A DNA stretch of 64,000 nucleotides, from contig NZ_CANMUE010000007.1 in the NCBI RefSeq assembly GCF_947500975.1, positions 62,001-126,000 of the forward strand, read 5' to 3'. Shown piece after piece: positions 49,435 to 59,514 of the stretch. The position numbers were made by a program, and so were the translations under genes. Source of the DNA: an uncultured Polaribacter sp. GTDB lineage: Bacteria; Bacteroidota; Bacteroidia; Flavobacteriales; Flavobacteriaceae. Numbering within the stretch: the stretch's first letter is position 1; every line of letters begins with the position of its first letter. The notes beneath the pieces were generated by a model. It did no database searches. It saw nothing but the letters and a program-made list of their open reading frames with translations, and was not told where the DNA came from.

Positions 49435-50577
49435 TTAAAAAAATTTCTTTTTAATCATTTTTTTTAATTTTTCAGAAACATTAGTAGGGAAATCTCTATC
49501 TCCATGCAAAATATCTACCATAATATCATTAAAAATCTGCCCATATTTATTAAGTAAATATTTTCTTACAGGGTTGTTATGATAAAAGAATTTAGATAAA
49601 AAAGCACCTGATTTTAATTCTGGTAATAATTTAATATCGAGTTTTTCTAAGTAAATTTTTTTAGCTGTTTTTACATGTAATTTACTTTCAATAATAGATT
49701 CAGCAACATATTTTCCACTTAAAATAGCATTAGATATTCCTTCTGCAGTAATAGGTTCTGCAAAACCAGCAGCGTCACCAATTAAAAAAACATTATTTTT
49801 TACAAAACCGTCTGTTCTTGGAGATAAAGGAATTTGAAAACCATGCGCATCTTCTTTTAAAACTTCTTGTATACCAAGCGTTTTTAGATATTTTTTATAA
49901 TATTCTTTTAAATTTATTTTCCCTTTTTTAGTAGTTAAAACACCTAATGATAAATGATTTTTTTTAGGAAAACACCAGGCATAACCATTGGGTACAGCAT
50001 CAATATCAAAACGAGCATTTTTTGAAAGCCTATTAAAATCTTCAGTAGGTACTTCAACTTCATATTCTAAAGCAGGAATTAAATTTCGAGTATCAGTTTT
50101 CCAACCCGCTATTTTTGCAGTTGGACTTAAAACACCATCAGCAGCAATAACAAAATCGGCAGAAATATTTTCTTTAGAAGTTTTTAAAATTGATTTATCA
50201 TCTAAAAAATCAATATTCAATAATTTATTGTTTTCTAGTAAAGTAACTCCATGCTCTTTTGCTTTATTAACAATTAAATTGTCAAAAGCATCACGCATAA
50301 TCATTGTAATAATTGGTTCTTTTTTTATAGAATGATAACATTTTTCGTGATTATTAAAATAAGAATCTACTTGATAAAATTCTCGTTCTACAACTTCAGA
50401 AATATCAAAAGGCATATTTTTTTTACCTCTGTTAACAAAACCACCACCACAAGTTTTATATCTAGGTAAAGTTTCTTTTTCAATTATAACAGTGGAGATT
50501 CCTTGTTTTCCCAAATAAAATGCGGTTGAAGCTCCAGATGGGCCACTTCCAATAATTGCAACTGTAAAATGTTTCAT
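49435..50577 (-). CDS. Geranylgeranyl reductase-family FAD oxidoreductase
   Basis: VAIIGSGPSGASTAFYLGKQG; YKTCGGGFVNRG; FLIGDAAGFAEPITAEGISNAI. Confidence 0.88.
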   Translation of the reverse strand: MKHFTVAIIGSGPSGASTAFYLGKQGISTVIIEKETLPRYKTCGGGFVNRGKKNMPFDISEVVEREFYQVDSYFNNHEKCYHSIKKEPIITMIMRDAFDNLIVNKAKEHGVTLLENNKLLNIDFLDDKSILKTSKENISADFVIAADGVLSPTAKIAGWKTDTRNLIPALEYEVEVPTEDFNRLSKNARFDIDAVPNGYAWCFPKKNHLSLGVLTTKKGKINLKEYYKKYLKTLGIQEVLKEDAHGFQIPLSPRTDGFVKNNVFLIGDAAGFAEPITAEGISNAILSGKYVAESIIESKLHVKTAKKIYLEKLDIKLLPELKSGAFLSKFFYHNNPVRKYLLNKYGQIFNDIMVDILHGDRDFPTNVSEKLKKMIKKKFF

Positions 50578-50610
50578 GGTAAATATAGCTTTGTGCGAAT
50601 ATAAAAATTC

Positions 50611-51621
50611 TTACCAATTTATTTTAGCTAGAATAGGGTAGTGGTCAGAATAATTTTCTGAAAAAGTTAAATGTTGATTTATAATTGCATTTTCATCCGT
50701 TAAAATAAAATCTATTCTCATTGGAAACCAATAATTAAAAGTTTTTCCAAACCCTTTTCCAGCTTCAAGATAAGAGTCTATTTTGTTACTTGCTATTTGA
50801 TTATATACCCAAGAATAGGCTGTGTTATTAAAATCTCCAGCTATAATTTTTTTGCCTTTCCATTCTGTTTCATGTGCTAAAAAAACTTCCGTTTGTTCTG
50901 CTTGTTTTTTAAATCGTTCTTTTAATCTTACAATCAATTTTTCAGAGTTTTCTTGACCAAAGTTCTCTTTTTGGGTATTCAATTGTAAAGATTGTAGATG
51001 CAAATTGTAAATTCTAATAGTATCTTTATTTTTAACGATATCTGCAAAAATAATATTGTTAGAAGTGTTTTTTAAATTTAAAGAACCACTATTTACTATT
51101 GGAAATCTAGAGTAAATAGCCAAACCAATTTTCGACTTTTTATTTTTAGTTTTTATAAATTGATATGGGTAAGAATATTCTTGTTTTTTTAATGTATAAT
51201 ACTCTTGAAATAATAAAACATCAGGAGATTTATCATCAATTAAAGTTTTAATTTTTTGATCAATATTGTCATCTTCAATCCATTTCCAATGGTTAAACAT
51301 TCTTACATTATAACTCATAACTTTTATATCATCGTTAAAAGAAGAGTTGTTTTCAGTAAGTTTATAAAATTGAGTAGATGTAAAAAAACCAATGGTTAAA
51401 ATTATTGCTGATAGTAGAAATTGCTTTTTTAAATTAATTAGCCAATAAATAACAAATATGATGTTTATAATAATTAGTGCAGGTACCAATAAACTTAAAA
51501 TAGCAAAAACAGGCATTGTTTTAGGCGAAATAAATTGCAGTAAGTACGACAGTAAAAGCAACAAAGCTAAAACTGAGTTGATAATATATATAAGTTTATT
51601 TATAAATGTTAAGTTTTTCAA
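50611..51621 (-). CDS. Endonuclease/exonuclease/phosphatase family membrane protein
   Basis: VMSYNVRMFNHW; LLFQEYY; IIAGDFNNTAYS; SDHYPILAKI. Confidence 0.88.
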   Translation of the reverse strand: MKNLTFINKLIYIINSVLALLLLLSYLLQFISPKTMPVFAILSLLVPALIIINIIFVIYWLINLKKQFLLSAIILTIGFFTSTQFYKLTENNSSFNDDIKVMSYNVRMFNHWKWIEDDNIDQKIKTLIDDKSPDVLLFQEYYTLKKQEYSYPYQFIKTKNKKSKIGLAIYSRFPIVNSGSLNLKNTSNNIIFADIVKNKDTIRIYNLHLQSLQLNTQKENFGQENSEKLIVRLKERFKKQAEQTEVFLAHETEWKGKKIIAGDFNNTAYSWVYNQIASNKIDSYLEAGKGFGKTFNYWFPMRIDFILTDENAIINQHLTFSENYSDHYPILAKINW

Positions 51622-51637
51622 TTGGGGATGTTTAAGT

Positions 51638-52492
51638 TTATTTTTTACCCTGTTTAAACAAAAACTCTTTTTCTGTTTTGGTTAAGGTATCGTAACCAGA
51701 TTTGCTAATTTTATCTAGTATAGCATCTATTTGTTGCTGTGTTAAACTTGTGTTTGTATTTGAACTAGTTTTCTTTTTAGGAGACTTATAAGCTGTTCTT
51801 AATGGTTTTTCCTTCTTTTTAAACATAGATAATAAACTGTCAAATAATTTAATATCTTTATTACTTGCTTGGTTCACATATAAAAAGCCAAACAAAGCAC
51901 CGCCTAAATGTGCAAAATGGCCACCGGCATTATTACCAGTTAAAGCTATAATATCTAAACCAATCCAAATGGCAACTAAGTGCCATAATTTTACAAAACC
52001 TATAAAACGTATTTTTAATTGATAATTAGGAATATAAGTTGCAATACCAGTAAATATTGCAGAAATACCTGCCGATGCACCAACTAAAGTTGATGATTCT
52101 CCTTCAAACAAAGGAAAATAGTTATGACTTAAAATAAAAAGAATTCCACCAAAGAAAGTTCCAATTAAATAAAAACTTAGTAATTGTTTTTGAGTAAAAT
52201 ATTCAAGAAATAAATTACCAATAAAATATAGCGCAATTAAGTTAAATAAAATATGCAATAAATCTGCATGTAAAAAACCATAGGTTATAATTGACCAAGG
52301 TTTTGATAAAAGTGACGAAAAATCATATTCTAAAGCAAACCATTTTAAAACAAAATCTCCATTATTTTTGTATAACCCAAAAATTACAGGAAGTAAAAGC
52401 GATAAAATAAATACACCAATATTAATGTAAATAATTTTTTCTATTATATTACCTTGTTTATAACGTAATTTTAAGTCATTTATAATACTCAT
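51638..52492 (-). CDS. Rhomboid-family intramembrane serine protease (2)
   Basis: HADLLHILFNLIALYFIG, GASAGISAIF (Ser), HLGGALFGFLY (His). Confidence 0.92.
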   Translation of the reverse strand: MSIINDLKLRYKQGNIIEKIIYINIGVFILSLLLPVIFGLYKNNGDFVLKWFALEYDFSSLLSKPWSIITYGFLHADLLHILFNLIALYFIGNLFLEYFTQKQLLSFYLIGTFFGGILFILSHNYFPLFEGESSTLVGASAGISAIFTGIATYIPNYQLKIRFIGFVKLWHLVAIWIGLDIIALTGNNAGGHFAHLGGALFGFLYVNQASNKDIKLFDSLLSMFKKKEKPLRTAYKSPKKKTSSNTNTSLTQQQIDAILDKISKSGYDTLTKTEKEFLFKQGKK

Positions 52493-53223
52493 TATCGTAT
52501 TTTAAATTGATTTTTTTTCCAATACCACGCTATAATAAACCCTATTATGGCACCGCCAACGTGTGCAAAATGAGCAATATTACCAACAGAATATTTTGTC
52601 ATTCCAAAAAATAAATCACCTAAAATCATAATTGGAATAAAGTATTTTGCAGCAATAGGAACTGGTAAAAATATCAATGCCATCTTTGCATCTTTAAAAT
52701 ACAAACCAAAAGCAACTAAAACACCATAAACTGCACCAGAAGCTCCAACAGCTGGTGTATTATATAGTGATGTTATTTTGTTAAACTGTTCTTGCGTTAT
52801 TGAATTGACAACTCTAGCGTCATTAGTACTACCAGAATTTAAAATAGAAAGAACTTCAGAATCATTTAAACCAGCGTTTATAAAAAGCTCATAAATACCA
52901 TTAAACTGATAATAATTAACTAAAGTATAAATTGCAGCAGCTCCTAAACCTGCAGAAAAATAGAAAAAGATAAATTTTTTCTTTCCCCACATTTGCTCTA
53001 AAGGCGTTCCAAAAGCCCATAAACCATACATATTAAACAATATATGTGGAAAACTACCATGCATAAACATATGGGTTACATACTGCCAAAAACCAAAATG
53101 GTCATTTTTAGGAAAATGTAGTGCCAAAATATTACTAAAATCTAATTGTAAAAGCTGCGGAGCAATAAATACAATTGCATTTATTATAATTAGATGTTTT
53201 ATAGCTTCAGTAAGTTTACCCAT
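52492..53223 (-). CDS. Rhomboid-family intramembrane serine protease (1)
   Basis: HGSFPHILFNMYGLWAFG, GASGAVYGVL (Ser), HVGGAIIGFI (His). Confidence 0.92.
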   Translation of the reverse strand: MGKLTEAIKHLIIINAIVFIAPQLLQLDFSNILALHFPKNDHFGFWQYVTHMFMHGSFPHILFNMYGLWAFGTPLEQMWGKKKFIFFYFSAGLGAAAIYTLVNYYQFNGIYELFINAGLNDSEVLSILNSGSTNDARVVNSITQEQFNKITSLYNTPAVGASGAVYGVLVAFGLYFKDAKMALIFLPVPIAAKYFIPIMILGDLFFGMTKYSVGNIAHFAHVGGAIIGFIIAWYWKKNQFKIR

Positions 53224-53225
53224 TT

Positions 53226-55043
53226 TTAACGGTTAAATAGATTATCAATTTCATTTAAAGTAAGTGTTTTAAAAGTAGCTTTTCCAAAAGGAGAAATTGT
53301 TGGTTCTTTACAAGAAAACAAATTATTAACTAAGCTTTCTTGCTCTTTTTCAGATAGATGTGTGCCAGTTTTAATAGATAATGTTTTAGAAAATGATTTT
53401 GCCATTACATCAAAATGACTAAAACTTGCATCTGGCACTTCTAAATTTATATCATTTAAAAGTTCTTCTAAAATGATTGTAATTTTACTTTCTGTAACAG
53501 AAGTTGGAATTCCTTTGATGGTAACACTGTCTTTTGTAAATTCATCAAAAGAAAAACCTGCATTTTCTAATTCAGATTTTATAGTATAAATCATTTCAAT
53601 TTCTTGTGAAGAAAATGAAATTTTTACAGGAAATAATAATTGCTGACTGTTGGCTTCTTTAACGGTAATACTTTCTAAAAAATCTTCATACAAAATACGT
53701 TGATGCGCCAAAGATTGATTAATTAACACCACACCAGATTTTATAGAACTTAATAAATATTTTTTTTGTATTTGAAACGATTTTCCTGTTTTGGTTTCTT
53801 CTTCTTGATGAAAGAAATTACCTTGTTTTTCCTCATCAGTAATTGCAACATCAGTATATAAAGATTCCCAACTTTGCGTTTGTTTTTCTCTTTTATAAGA
53901 AGGATGATGCACTTCTTTCTGACTAGCTTCTTTAAAAGGATTAAAATCAGGATCAACTGTTATTTTTGGTACAGTAGCACTTGTTGCTTTTTGTTGATAT
54001 TTATAAGGTGTATCTAAGTTAGAATCTCTATTAAAATCTAATAATGGAGCAACATTGTATTGTCCTAAACTATGTTTTACAGCAGCTCTTAACATGGCAT
54101 ATAAAGCCTTTTCGTTATCAAACTTTATTTCTGTTTTTGTTGGATGAATATTAATATCTATGGTACTTGTAGGTACTTTTAAATATAAAAAATAGGAGGG
54201 ATGCGAACCCTGTTCTAGCAAACCATCAAAAGCATTTACAACAGCATGATTTAAATACGAACTTTTTATAAAACGGTCATTTACAAAAAAGAATTGTTCG
54301 CCTCTTTTTCTTTTAGAAAATTCTGGCTTTGCAACAAAACCTTCAATATTTAAAATATCGGTTTGCTCGTTTATAGGCACCAGTTTTTCATTCATTTTAG
54401 CACCAAAAACAGCAACGATTCTTTGTCTTAAATTACTGCTTTTTAAATGAAAAATTTCATTATTATTATGATGCATTAGAAATGCAATAGTAGGATGTAC
54501 TAACGCAACTCTTTGAAATTCATCAATAATATGACGAGTTTCTACAGTATCTGACTTTAAAAAATTTCTTCTTGCCGGAATATTGTAAAACAAGTTTTTT
54601 ACAGCTAAGCTTGTCCCTTTTCCTGTAGAAACAAAATCTTGAGAAATTATTTTGCTCCCTTCAATTTTTATAGAAGAGCCTAATTCTTCGTTTTCTTCTT
54701 TTGTTTTTAATTCTACATGTGCAATTGCGGCAATAGATGCTAAAGCTTCGCCTCTAAAACCTTTTGTACATAAATTAAATAAATCTTCTGCCTTTTTAAT
54801 TTTTGATGTAGCATGTCTTTCAAAGCACATTCTAGCATCGGTTGCACTCATGCCTTTACCATCATCAATTACTTGAATTAATGTTTTACCAGCATCTTTT
54901 AAAAGTAATTTGATACTGGTTGCACCAGCATCAATAGCATTTTCTAACAATTCTTTTACTACAGAAGCAGGTCTTTGAACTACTTCTCCTGCAGCAATTT
55001 GGTTAGCAACATGATCTGGTAAAAGCTGAATAATATCTGACAT
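53226..55043 (-). CDS. mutL: DNA mismatch repair protein MutL
   Basis: IAAGEVVQRPASVVKELLENAIDAGAT; DDGKGM; TKGFRGEALASI; GKGTSLAVKNLFYNIPARRNFLKSD. Confidence 0.95.
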   Translation of the reverse strand: MSDIIQLLPDHVANQIAAGEVVQRPASVVKELLENAIDAGATSIKLLLKDAGKTLIQVIDDGKGMSATDARMCFERHATSKIKKAEDLFNLCTKGFRGEALASIAAIAHVELKTKEENEELGSSIKIEGSKIISQDFVSTGKGTSLAVKNLFYNIPARRNFLKSDTVETRHIIDEFQRVALVHPTIAFLMHHNNNEIFHLKSSNLRQRIVAVFGAKMNEKLVPINEQTDILNIEGFVAKPEFSKRKRGEQFFFVNDRFIKSSYLNHAVVNAFDGLLEQGSHPSYFLYLKVPTSTIDINIHPTKTEIKFDNEKALYAMLRAAVKHSLGQYNVAPLLDFNRDSNLDTPYKYQQKATSATVPKITVDPDFNPFKEASQKEVHHPSYKREKQTQSWESLYTDVAITDEEKQGNFFHQEEETKTGKSFQIQKKYLLSSIKSGVVLINQSLAHQRILYEDFLESITVKEANSQQLLFPVKISFSSQEIEMIYTIKSELENAGFSFDEFTKDSVTIKGIPTSVTESKITIILEELLNDINLEVPDASFSHFDVMAKSFSKTLSIKTGTHLSEKEQESLVNNLFSCKEPTISPFGKATFKTLTLNEIDNLFNR

Positions 55044-55318
55044 TATTTTGTAAAGAATATTGATAAATCAAAATCAATGATAAATAAAAAGATGAGCACT
55101 AAAAATATAATAATATATAAAATAGTTTTATTTACGCCTTTATCAACGTTTTTTAAATCGTTAATAGCTTCATTAAATTTAGATTTTAACCCCTTATTAT
55201 TACCAGTTGTAGTTCTAAATTTATCTAATTTGTGTTCAATTTTAAAAGGATTTCCTTCTCCTTTGTAATAACGAGGCTGATACTCAAATTTCTTGTTTTT
55301 TCTTTTTAAAAATCCCAT
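55043..55318 (-). CDS. Small conserved membrane protein
   Basis: Intact ORF, C-terminal TM; start overlaps mutL start region. Confidence 0.65.
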   Translation of the reverse strand: MGFLKRKNKKFEYQPRYYKGEGNPFKIEHKLDKFRTTTGNNKGLKSKFNEAINDLKNVDKGVNKTILYIIIFLVLIFLFIIDFDLSIFFTK

Positions 55319-55462
55319 AATTTAAAAAATAATTGATGAATATTAATTTATAGAAAAATCAATTATTGTACCAATTTTTAATCAATTCAAATTTACAGAA
55401 TTAAAAGGAATACATCAAAGAATGATGGTAAAAGTATTCTTAAAATTTTATAATGGGTTTTC

Positions 55463-55969
55463 TTAAAAACCGATACTTTCAGAAGTTTTATCAATGTTTT
55501 TAATTGCAGCCATTTTAATTGCAGCTACCGCACATTCGATACCTTTATTTCCAAATTTCCCGCCAGATCTATCTAAAGATTGTTGTTTTGTGTTATCCGT
55601 TAATACACAGAAAATTACAGGAACATCGTATTTCATGTTTAAATCTATAATACCTTGTGTAACACCATCACAAACAAAATCGAAATGTTTTGTTTCACCT
55701 TGAATTACGTTTCCAATAGCAATAATTGCGTCTACTTTTTGAGATTGAATCATTTTTTTACAACCAAAAACTAATTCGAAACTTCCAGGAACTTCCCAAG
55801 AAGTAATGTTATCTTTTGTTGCTCCACAATCTAGTAACGTTTCAATTGCGCCTTTTTCTAAATTTTTTGTGATTTCAGGATTCCATTCTGAAACAACAAT
55901 CCCAAATCGAAAATTCTTCGCATTTGGGATTGTAGCTTTATCGTAATAAGATAAATTGGTTGTAGCCAT
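55463..55969 (-). CDS. ribH: 6,7-dimethyl-8-ribityllumazine synthase
   Basis: FGIVVSEWN; SWEVPGSFELVFGCKKM; AIGNVIQGETKHFDFVCDGVTQG. Confidence 0.95.
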   Translation of the reverse strand: MATTNLSYYDKATIPNAKNFRFGIVVSEWNPEITKNLEKGAIETLLDCGATKDNITSWEVPGSFELVFGCKKMIQSQKVDAIIAIGNVIQGETKHFDFVCDGVTQGIIDLNMKYDVPVIFCVLTDNTKQQSLDRSGGKFGNKGIECAVAAIKMAAIKNIDKTSESIGF

Positions 55970-56035
55970 ATTTATTTAGTTGTAAGTTTTTAGTTTTTAG
56001 GTTTTTTACTAATCCCTAACACTAATTCCTAAATA

Positions 56036-56800
56036 CTAATTAGCGTATTTAGCAGCATTTATAAATTTTTCAATATCTTTTCCTTGGTCAGATTTTGAAT
56101 ATTTAGTTTTAATTTGTGTAAATAACTTTTCAGCCGTACTATATTCTTTTAAAGATAATGCTGTTTGGCCCGCTTTAAATAAAAATAATGGTGTTGTAAA
56201 TTCATTATCCTTTTTGTTTGCTGCTTTTGTGTAATACTCTAAAGCATCTTCAGCTTGGTTAATATCAGAAAAAGCATCACCAATAGCTCCTAGAGCAACA
56301 GGTCCTAACATTTCATCATCAGAATTAAATTTACTTAAAAATTCTATTGCCTTATCATATTGTTTCATCTGTAAATAAGATACACCAGCATAATAATTTG
56401 CTAAATTTCCTGCATCGGTTCCGCTATAAGAACTAGCAATGTCTAAGAAACCATATTTACCATCAGCTCCTTCTAAACCTAAGTTTAATAAAGAGTCTAT
56501 TCCAGAACCTGCCGTTGCAGCTTCATCAAAATATTTTCTTGGAAAAGCTAATTCATTAGAAGCTTCTAACTCATTAGGTTCAACTACATATTTGTTATAA
56601 GCTAAAAAAGCTAAAAATATTACAACGATACCTACTAAAGAGTAAAATAAAGGTTTGCTGTTTTTTTCAATCCATTGTTCAGACTTAGAAGCAGTCTCAT
56701 CTAAAGTGTTTAATACTCCTGCTGTTTCAAATTCTGATTCATCAATTTGATTTGCTTCTTTTTTACCTTCTGGTTTATATTTTTTCTTGTATGTTGCCAT
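56036..56800 (-). CDS. Tetratricopeptide repeat membrane protein (YfgM-like)
   Basis: Single N-terminal TM and TPR-like repeats (AIGDAFSDINQAEDALEYYTKAAN). Confidence 0.85.
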   Translation of the reverse strand: MATYKKKYKPEGKKEANQIDESEFETAGVLNTLDETASKSEQWIEKNSKPLFYSLVGIVVIFLAFLAYNKYVVEPNELEASNELAFPRKYFDEAATAGSGIDSLLNLGLEGADGKYGFLDIASSYSGTDAGNLANYYAGVSYLQMKQYDKAIEFLSKFNSDDEMLGPVALGAIGDAFSDINQAEDALEYYTKAANKKDNEFTTPLFLFKAGQTALSLKEYSTAEKLFTQIKTKYSKSDQGKDIEKFINAAKYAN

Positions 56801-56910
56801 ATTTGCTTAAAAATTAGTGGCGCAAAAATAGTTTTTTTAATTGGATTTTAAAAGCGGTTATTTCGCAAAATTTTCAATAATTTGCATTTCTTTTATAAAG
56901 TTATTTTTTA

Positions 56911-57993
56911 TTGATGTATTTACAGCAAATTTCAATCGTTAATTTTAAGAATATAGAATCGCAATCATTTGATTTTCAAGAGAAAATAAATTGCTTTGTA
57001 GGTAATAATGGTGTGGGTAAAACAAATGTTTTAGATGCAATTTATTATCTTTCTTTTGCAAAAAGTTACTTTAATTCGGTTGCAGGTCAGAATATAAAAC
57101 ATGGTGAAGCTTTTTTTATGGTGGAAGGTGATTATATTTTAAATGATAGAAATGAGAAAATTGTATGCAGTTTAAAAAGGGGGCAAAAAAAAGTATTGAA
57201 AAGAAATGGTAAGAACTACGAAAAGTTTTCTGAACATTTTGGGCAATTTCCTTTGGTAATTATTTCTCCTAGTGATAGAGATTTGGTTATGGAAGGTAGT
57301 GATGTAAGAAGAAAGTTTATTGATGGAGTAATTTCTCAGCAAAATAAAAATTATTTACAAAATTTAATTGCTTACAATAAAGTGTTAACTCAAAGAAATG
57401 CTTTATTAAAATATTTTGCAGCAAATAGAACTTTTGATGCCTTAAATTTAAAAATTTATGACGAGCAATTAACTGATTTTGGAACTAAAATTTATGAGGT
57501 TCGAAAAGAGTTTTTAGAAGTTTTTATTCCAATATTTAATAAAAAATATCAAATAATTTCTGGAGATAACGAAAGGGTTAACCTAAAGTATAAGAGCCAG
57601 TTAAATGATTTTAGTGTAACAGATTTATTACAGAAATCATTAGAGAAAGATAAGGTTTTGCAATACACAACTTCAGGGATTCATAAAGATGACTTGAGTT
57701 TTGATATTGAAGATTATCCTATCAAAAAATTTGGTTCTCAGGGGCAACAAAAATCATATTTAATTGCTTTAAAATTAGCTCAGTTTGAATTTATTAAGCA
57801 ACAAACTAAAGTAATACCAATTTTGTTGTTAGATGATATTTTTGATAAGTTAGATGAAAATAGAGTTTCGCATATTATAGATTTGGTTAATAATGATGAA
57901 TTTGGTCAAATTTTTATTACTGATACTCATTCTGATAGAACAGAAAATATATTAAAACAAGGTAATAAACCTTATCAAATATTTAAGTTGTAA
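56911..57993 (+). CDS. recF: DNA replication/repair protein RecF
   Basis: [62 protein letters not shown]. Confidence 0.95.
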   Translation: MMYLQQISIVNFKNIESQSFDFQEKINCFVGNNGVGKTNVLDAIYYLSFAKSYFNSVAGQNIKHGEAFFMVEGDYILNDRNEKIVCSLKRGQKKVLKRNGKNYEKFSEHFGQFPLVIISPSDRDLVMEGSDVRRKFIDGVISQQNKNYLQNLIAYNKVLTQRNALLKYFAANRTFDALNLKIYDEQLTDFGTKIYEVRKEFLEVFIPIFNKKYQIISGDNERVNLKYKSQLNDFSVTDLLQKSLEKDKVLQYTTSGIHKDDLSFDIEDYPIKKFGSQGQQKSYLIALKLAQFEFIKQQTKVIPILLLDDIFDKLDENRVSHIIDLVNNDEFGQIFITDTHSDRTENILKQGNKPYQIFKL

Positions 57994-58289
57994 TGGCAAA
58001 AAGAGAAAATGATTCTTTTTCAATTCAAGATTTAATGCAAAATTTTATCAAGGAAAATAACTTGAGTAATGGAATGCAAAAAATTAAAGTTGAAGAAACT
58101 TGGGTTGACATGATGGGGCCAGGTGTAGCAACACACACTAGATCTGTAAAACTTCGAAATAAAACACTTATTATTGAGCTTACTTCTTCAGTTTTAAGAG
58201 AGGAATTAAGTTACGGAAAAGATAAAATAATTAAAATGATGAATGAGGAAATGGGGACTGACTTAATTTCTAAAATAATGTTGGTTTAA
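57993..58289 (+). CDS. DUF721 domain-containing protein
   Basis: KVEETWVDMMGPGVATHTRSVKLRNKTLIIELTSSVLREEL; adjacent to recF. Confidence 0.9.
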   Translation: MAKRENDSFSIQDLMQNFIKENNLSNGMQKIKVEETWVDMMGPGVATHTRSVKLRNKTLIIELTSSVLREELSYGKDKIIKMMNEEMGTDLISKIMLV

Positions 58290-58314
58290 TTTTTACTTTT
58301 TAGATATTTTAATT

Positions 58315-58971
58315 TTATAAAACTGATTTTAACTCAATAAAATCATTAATAATAGCATTTGCATTTTCTAAAGTTTGACCTTCAGAAAGTGGGTTGTTAT
58401 AACCAAAAACAAAAACATTAGCTTTGTTTGCAGCTGTAATTCCATTATCAGAATCTTCAATTATAATACAGTTTTCTTTTGCTGTTTTCCCTAAAAATGC
58501 AGCTTTATTAAAAATTTCAGGATGCGGCTTTGAAGCAGTTAAATCTGCGCCAGATATTTTTGCACTAAAGTATTGATGTAAATTAAAGCGTGTAAAAACT
58601 CTATCAATATTAACCATTGCAGAAGAGGAAGCTAAAACTAATGTGATTCCTTTATTATAAGAGTATTTTATAATTTCTTCCACTCCTTTTACCAAATGTA
58701 AATTAGGATCATTTTCAAAAAAAGAAACATATCTTTTTCTTTTATCTAATACCAAATCTTTAGGGTTTACATCTAAATTAAAATGTTTAACTAATTTTTG
58801 AAATGCATTTATGGTAGAAGAACCTGTGAAAGATTTGTACAAATCTGCAGAAACTTTTAAGCCTAATGAAGCAAAAGTTTCATAATATGCTTTTTTATGG
58901 ATTTCTTCAGAATCAATAATAACACCATCCATATCAAAAATGATACATTTTATATTTTTTGGTAACATCAT
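58315..58971 (-). CDS. HAD-superfamily hydrolase (beta-phosphoglucomutase-like)
   Basis: CIIFDMDGVIIDSEEIHKKAYYE; LVLASSSAMVNID; IIEDSDNGITAANKA. Confidence 0.92.
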   Translation of the reverse strand: MMLPKNIKCIIFDMDGVIIDSEEIHKKAYYETFASLGLKVSADLYKSFTGSSTINAFQKLVKHFNLDVNPKDLVLDKRKRYVSFFENDPNLHLVKGVEEIIKYSYNKGITLVLASSSAMVNIDRVFTRFNLHQYFSAKISGADLTASKPHPEIFNKAAFLGKTAKENCIIIEDSDNGITAANKANVFVFGYNNPLSEGQTLENANAIINDFIELKSVL

Positions 58972-59029
58972 TGATTTATCGTTTTTATAGTGTTCATGTT
59001 TTAAGTTAAAGAGTATTTGAGAATTAAAT

Positions 59030-59455
59030 TTAGTTTAAAAATTTTGATTTTAATTTGCTAGTTGGAATCATACAACTTTCTTTTTTTCCAAACCATTTAT
59101 ATCTATTTTTTGATATATAATCATAAAAAAAATTTCTAAAGGACTCTGGAAAAACCCAAAATAAATAAGAAAGTTTCCAAATTCCAGAAAAATCATTCAT
59201 AATTTTTATTGCTGCAGTTGATTTTATATCATAAGAAATACCAGGTTCATATAAAATAATAGAATCTACCTTTGTAATATCAATTTTTAAAAAATTAACA
59301 ATTTCCTGACCAACTTTAGACTGTAAGGAAGCGAACATAAAAGTATTTTGTTTGTCATTGTTAATTACTTTTAAAACAGAATTGTTACACAAGTTACAAA
59401 TCCCATCAAATAAAATAATTTTTTTAGGTTTATTTAAATCTTTTATAAAATTCAT
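59030..59455 (-). CDS. DCC1-like thiol-disulfide oxidoreductase (DUF393)
   Basis: ILFDGICNLCNNSVLKVINND (DGxCxxC). Confidence 0.88.
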   Translation of the reverse strand: MNFIKDLNKPKKIILFDGICNLCNNSVLKVINNDKQNTFMFASLQSKVGQEIVNFLKIDITKVDSIILYEPGISYDIKSTAAIKIMNDFSGIWKLSYLFWVFPESFRNFFYDYISKNRYKWFGKKESCMIPTSKLKSKFLN

Positions 59456-59514
59456 TATAGCTAAATTATAGAAAATAATTATATTTATGCTTAATTAAAA
59501 TTAAATGCTTCCCT

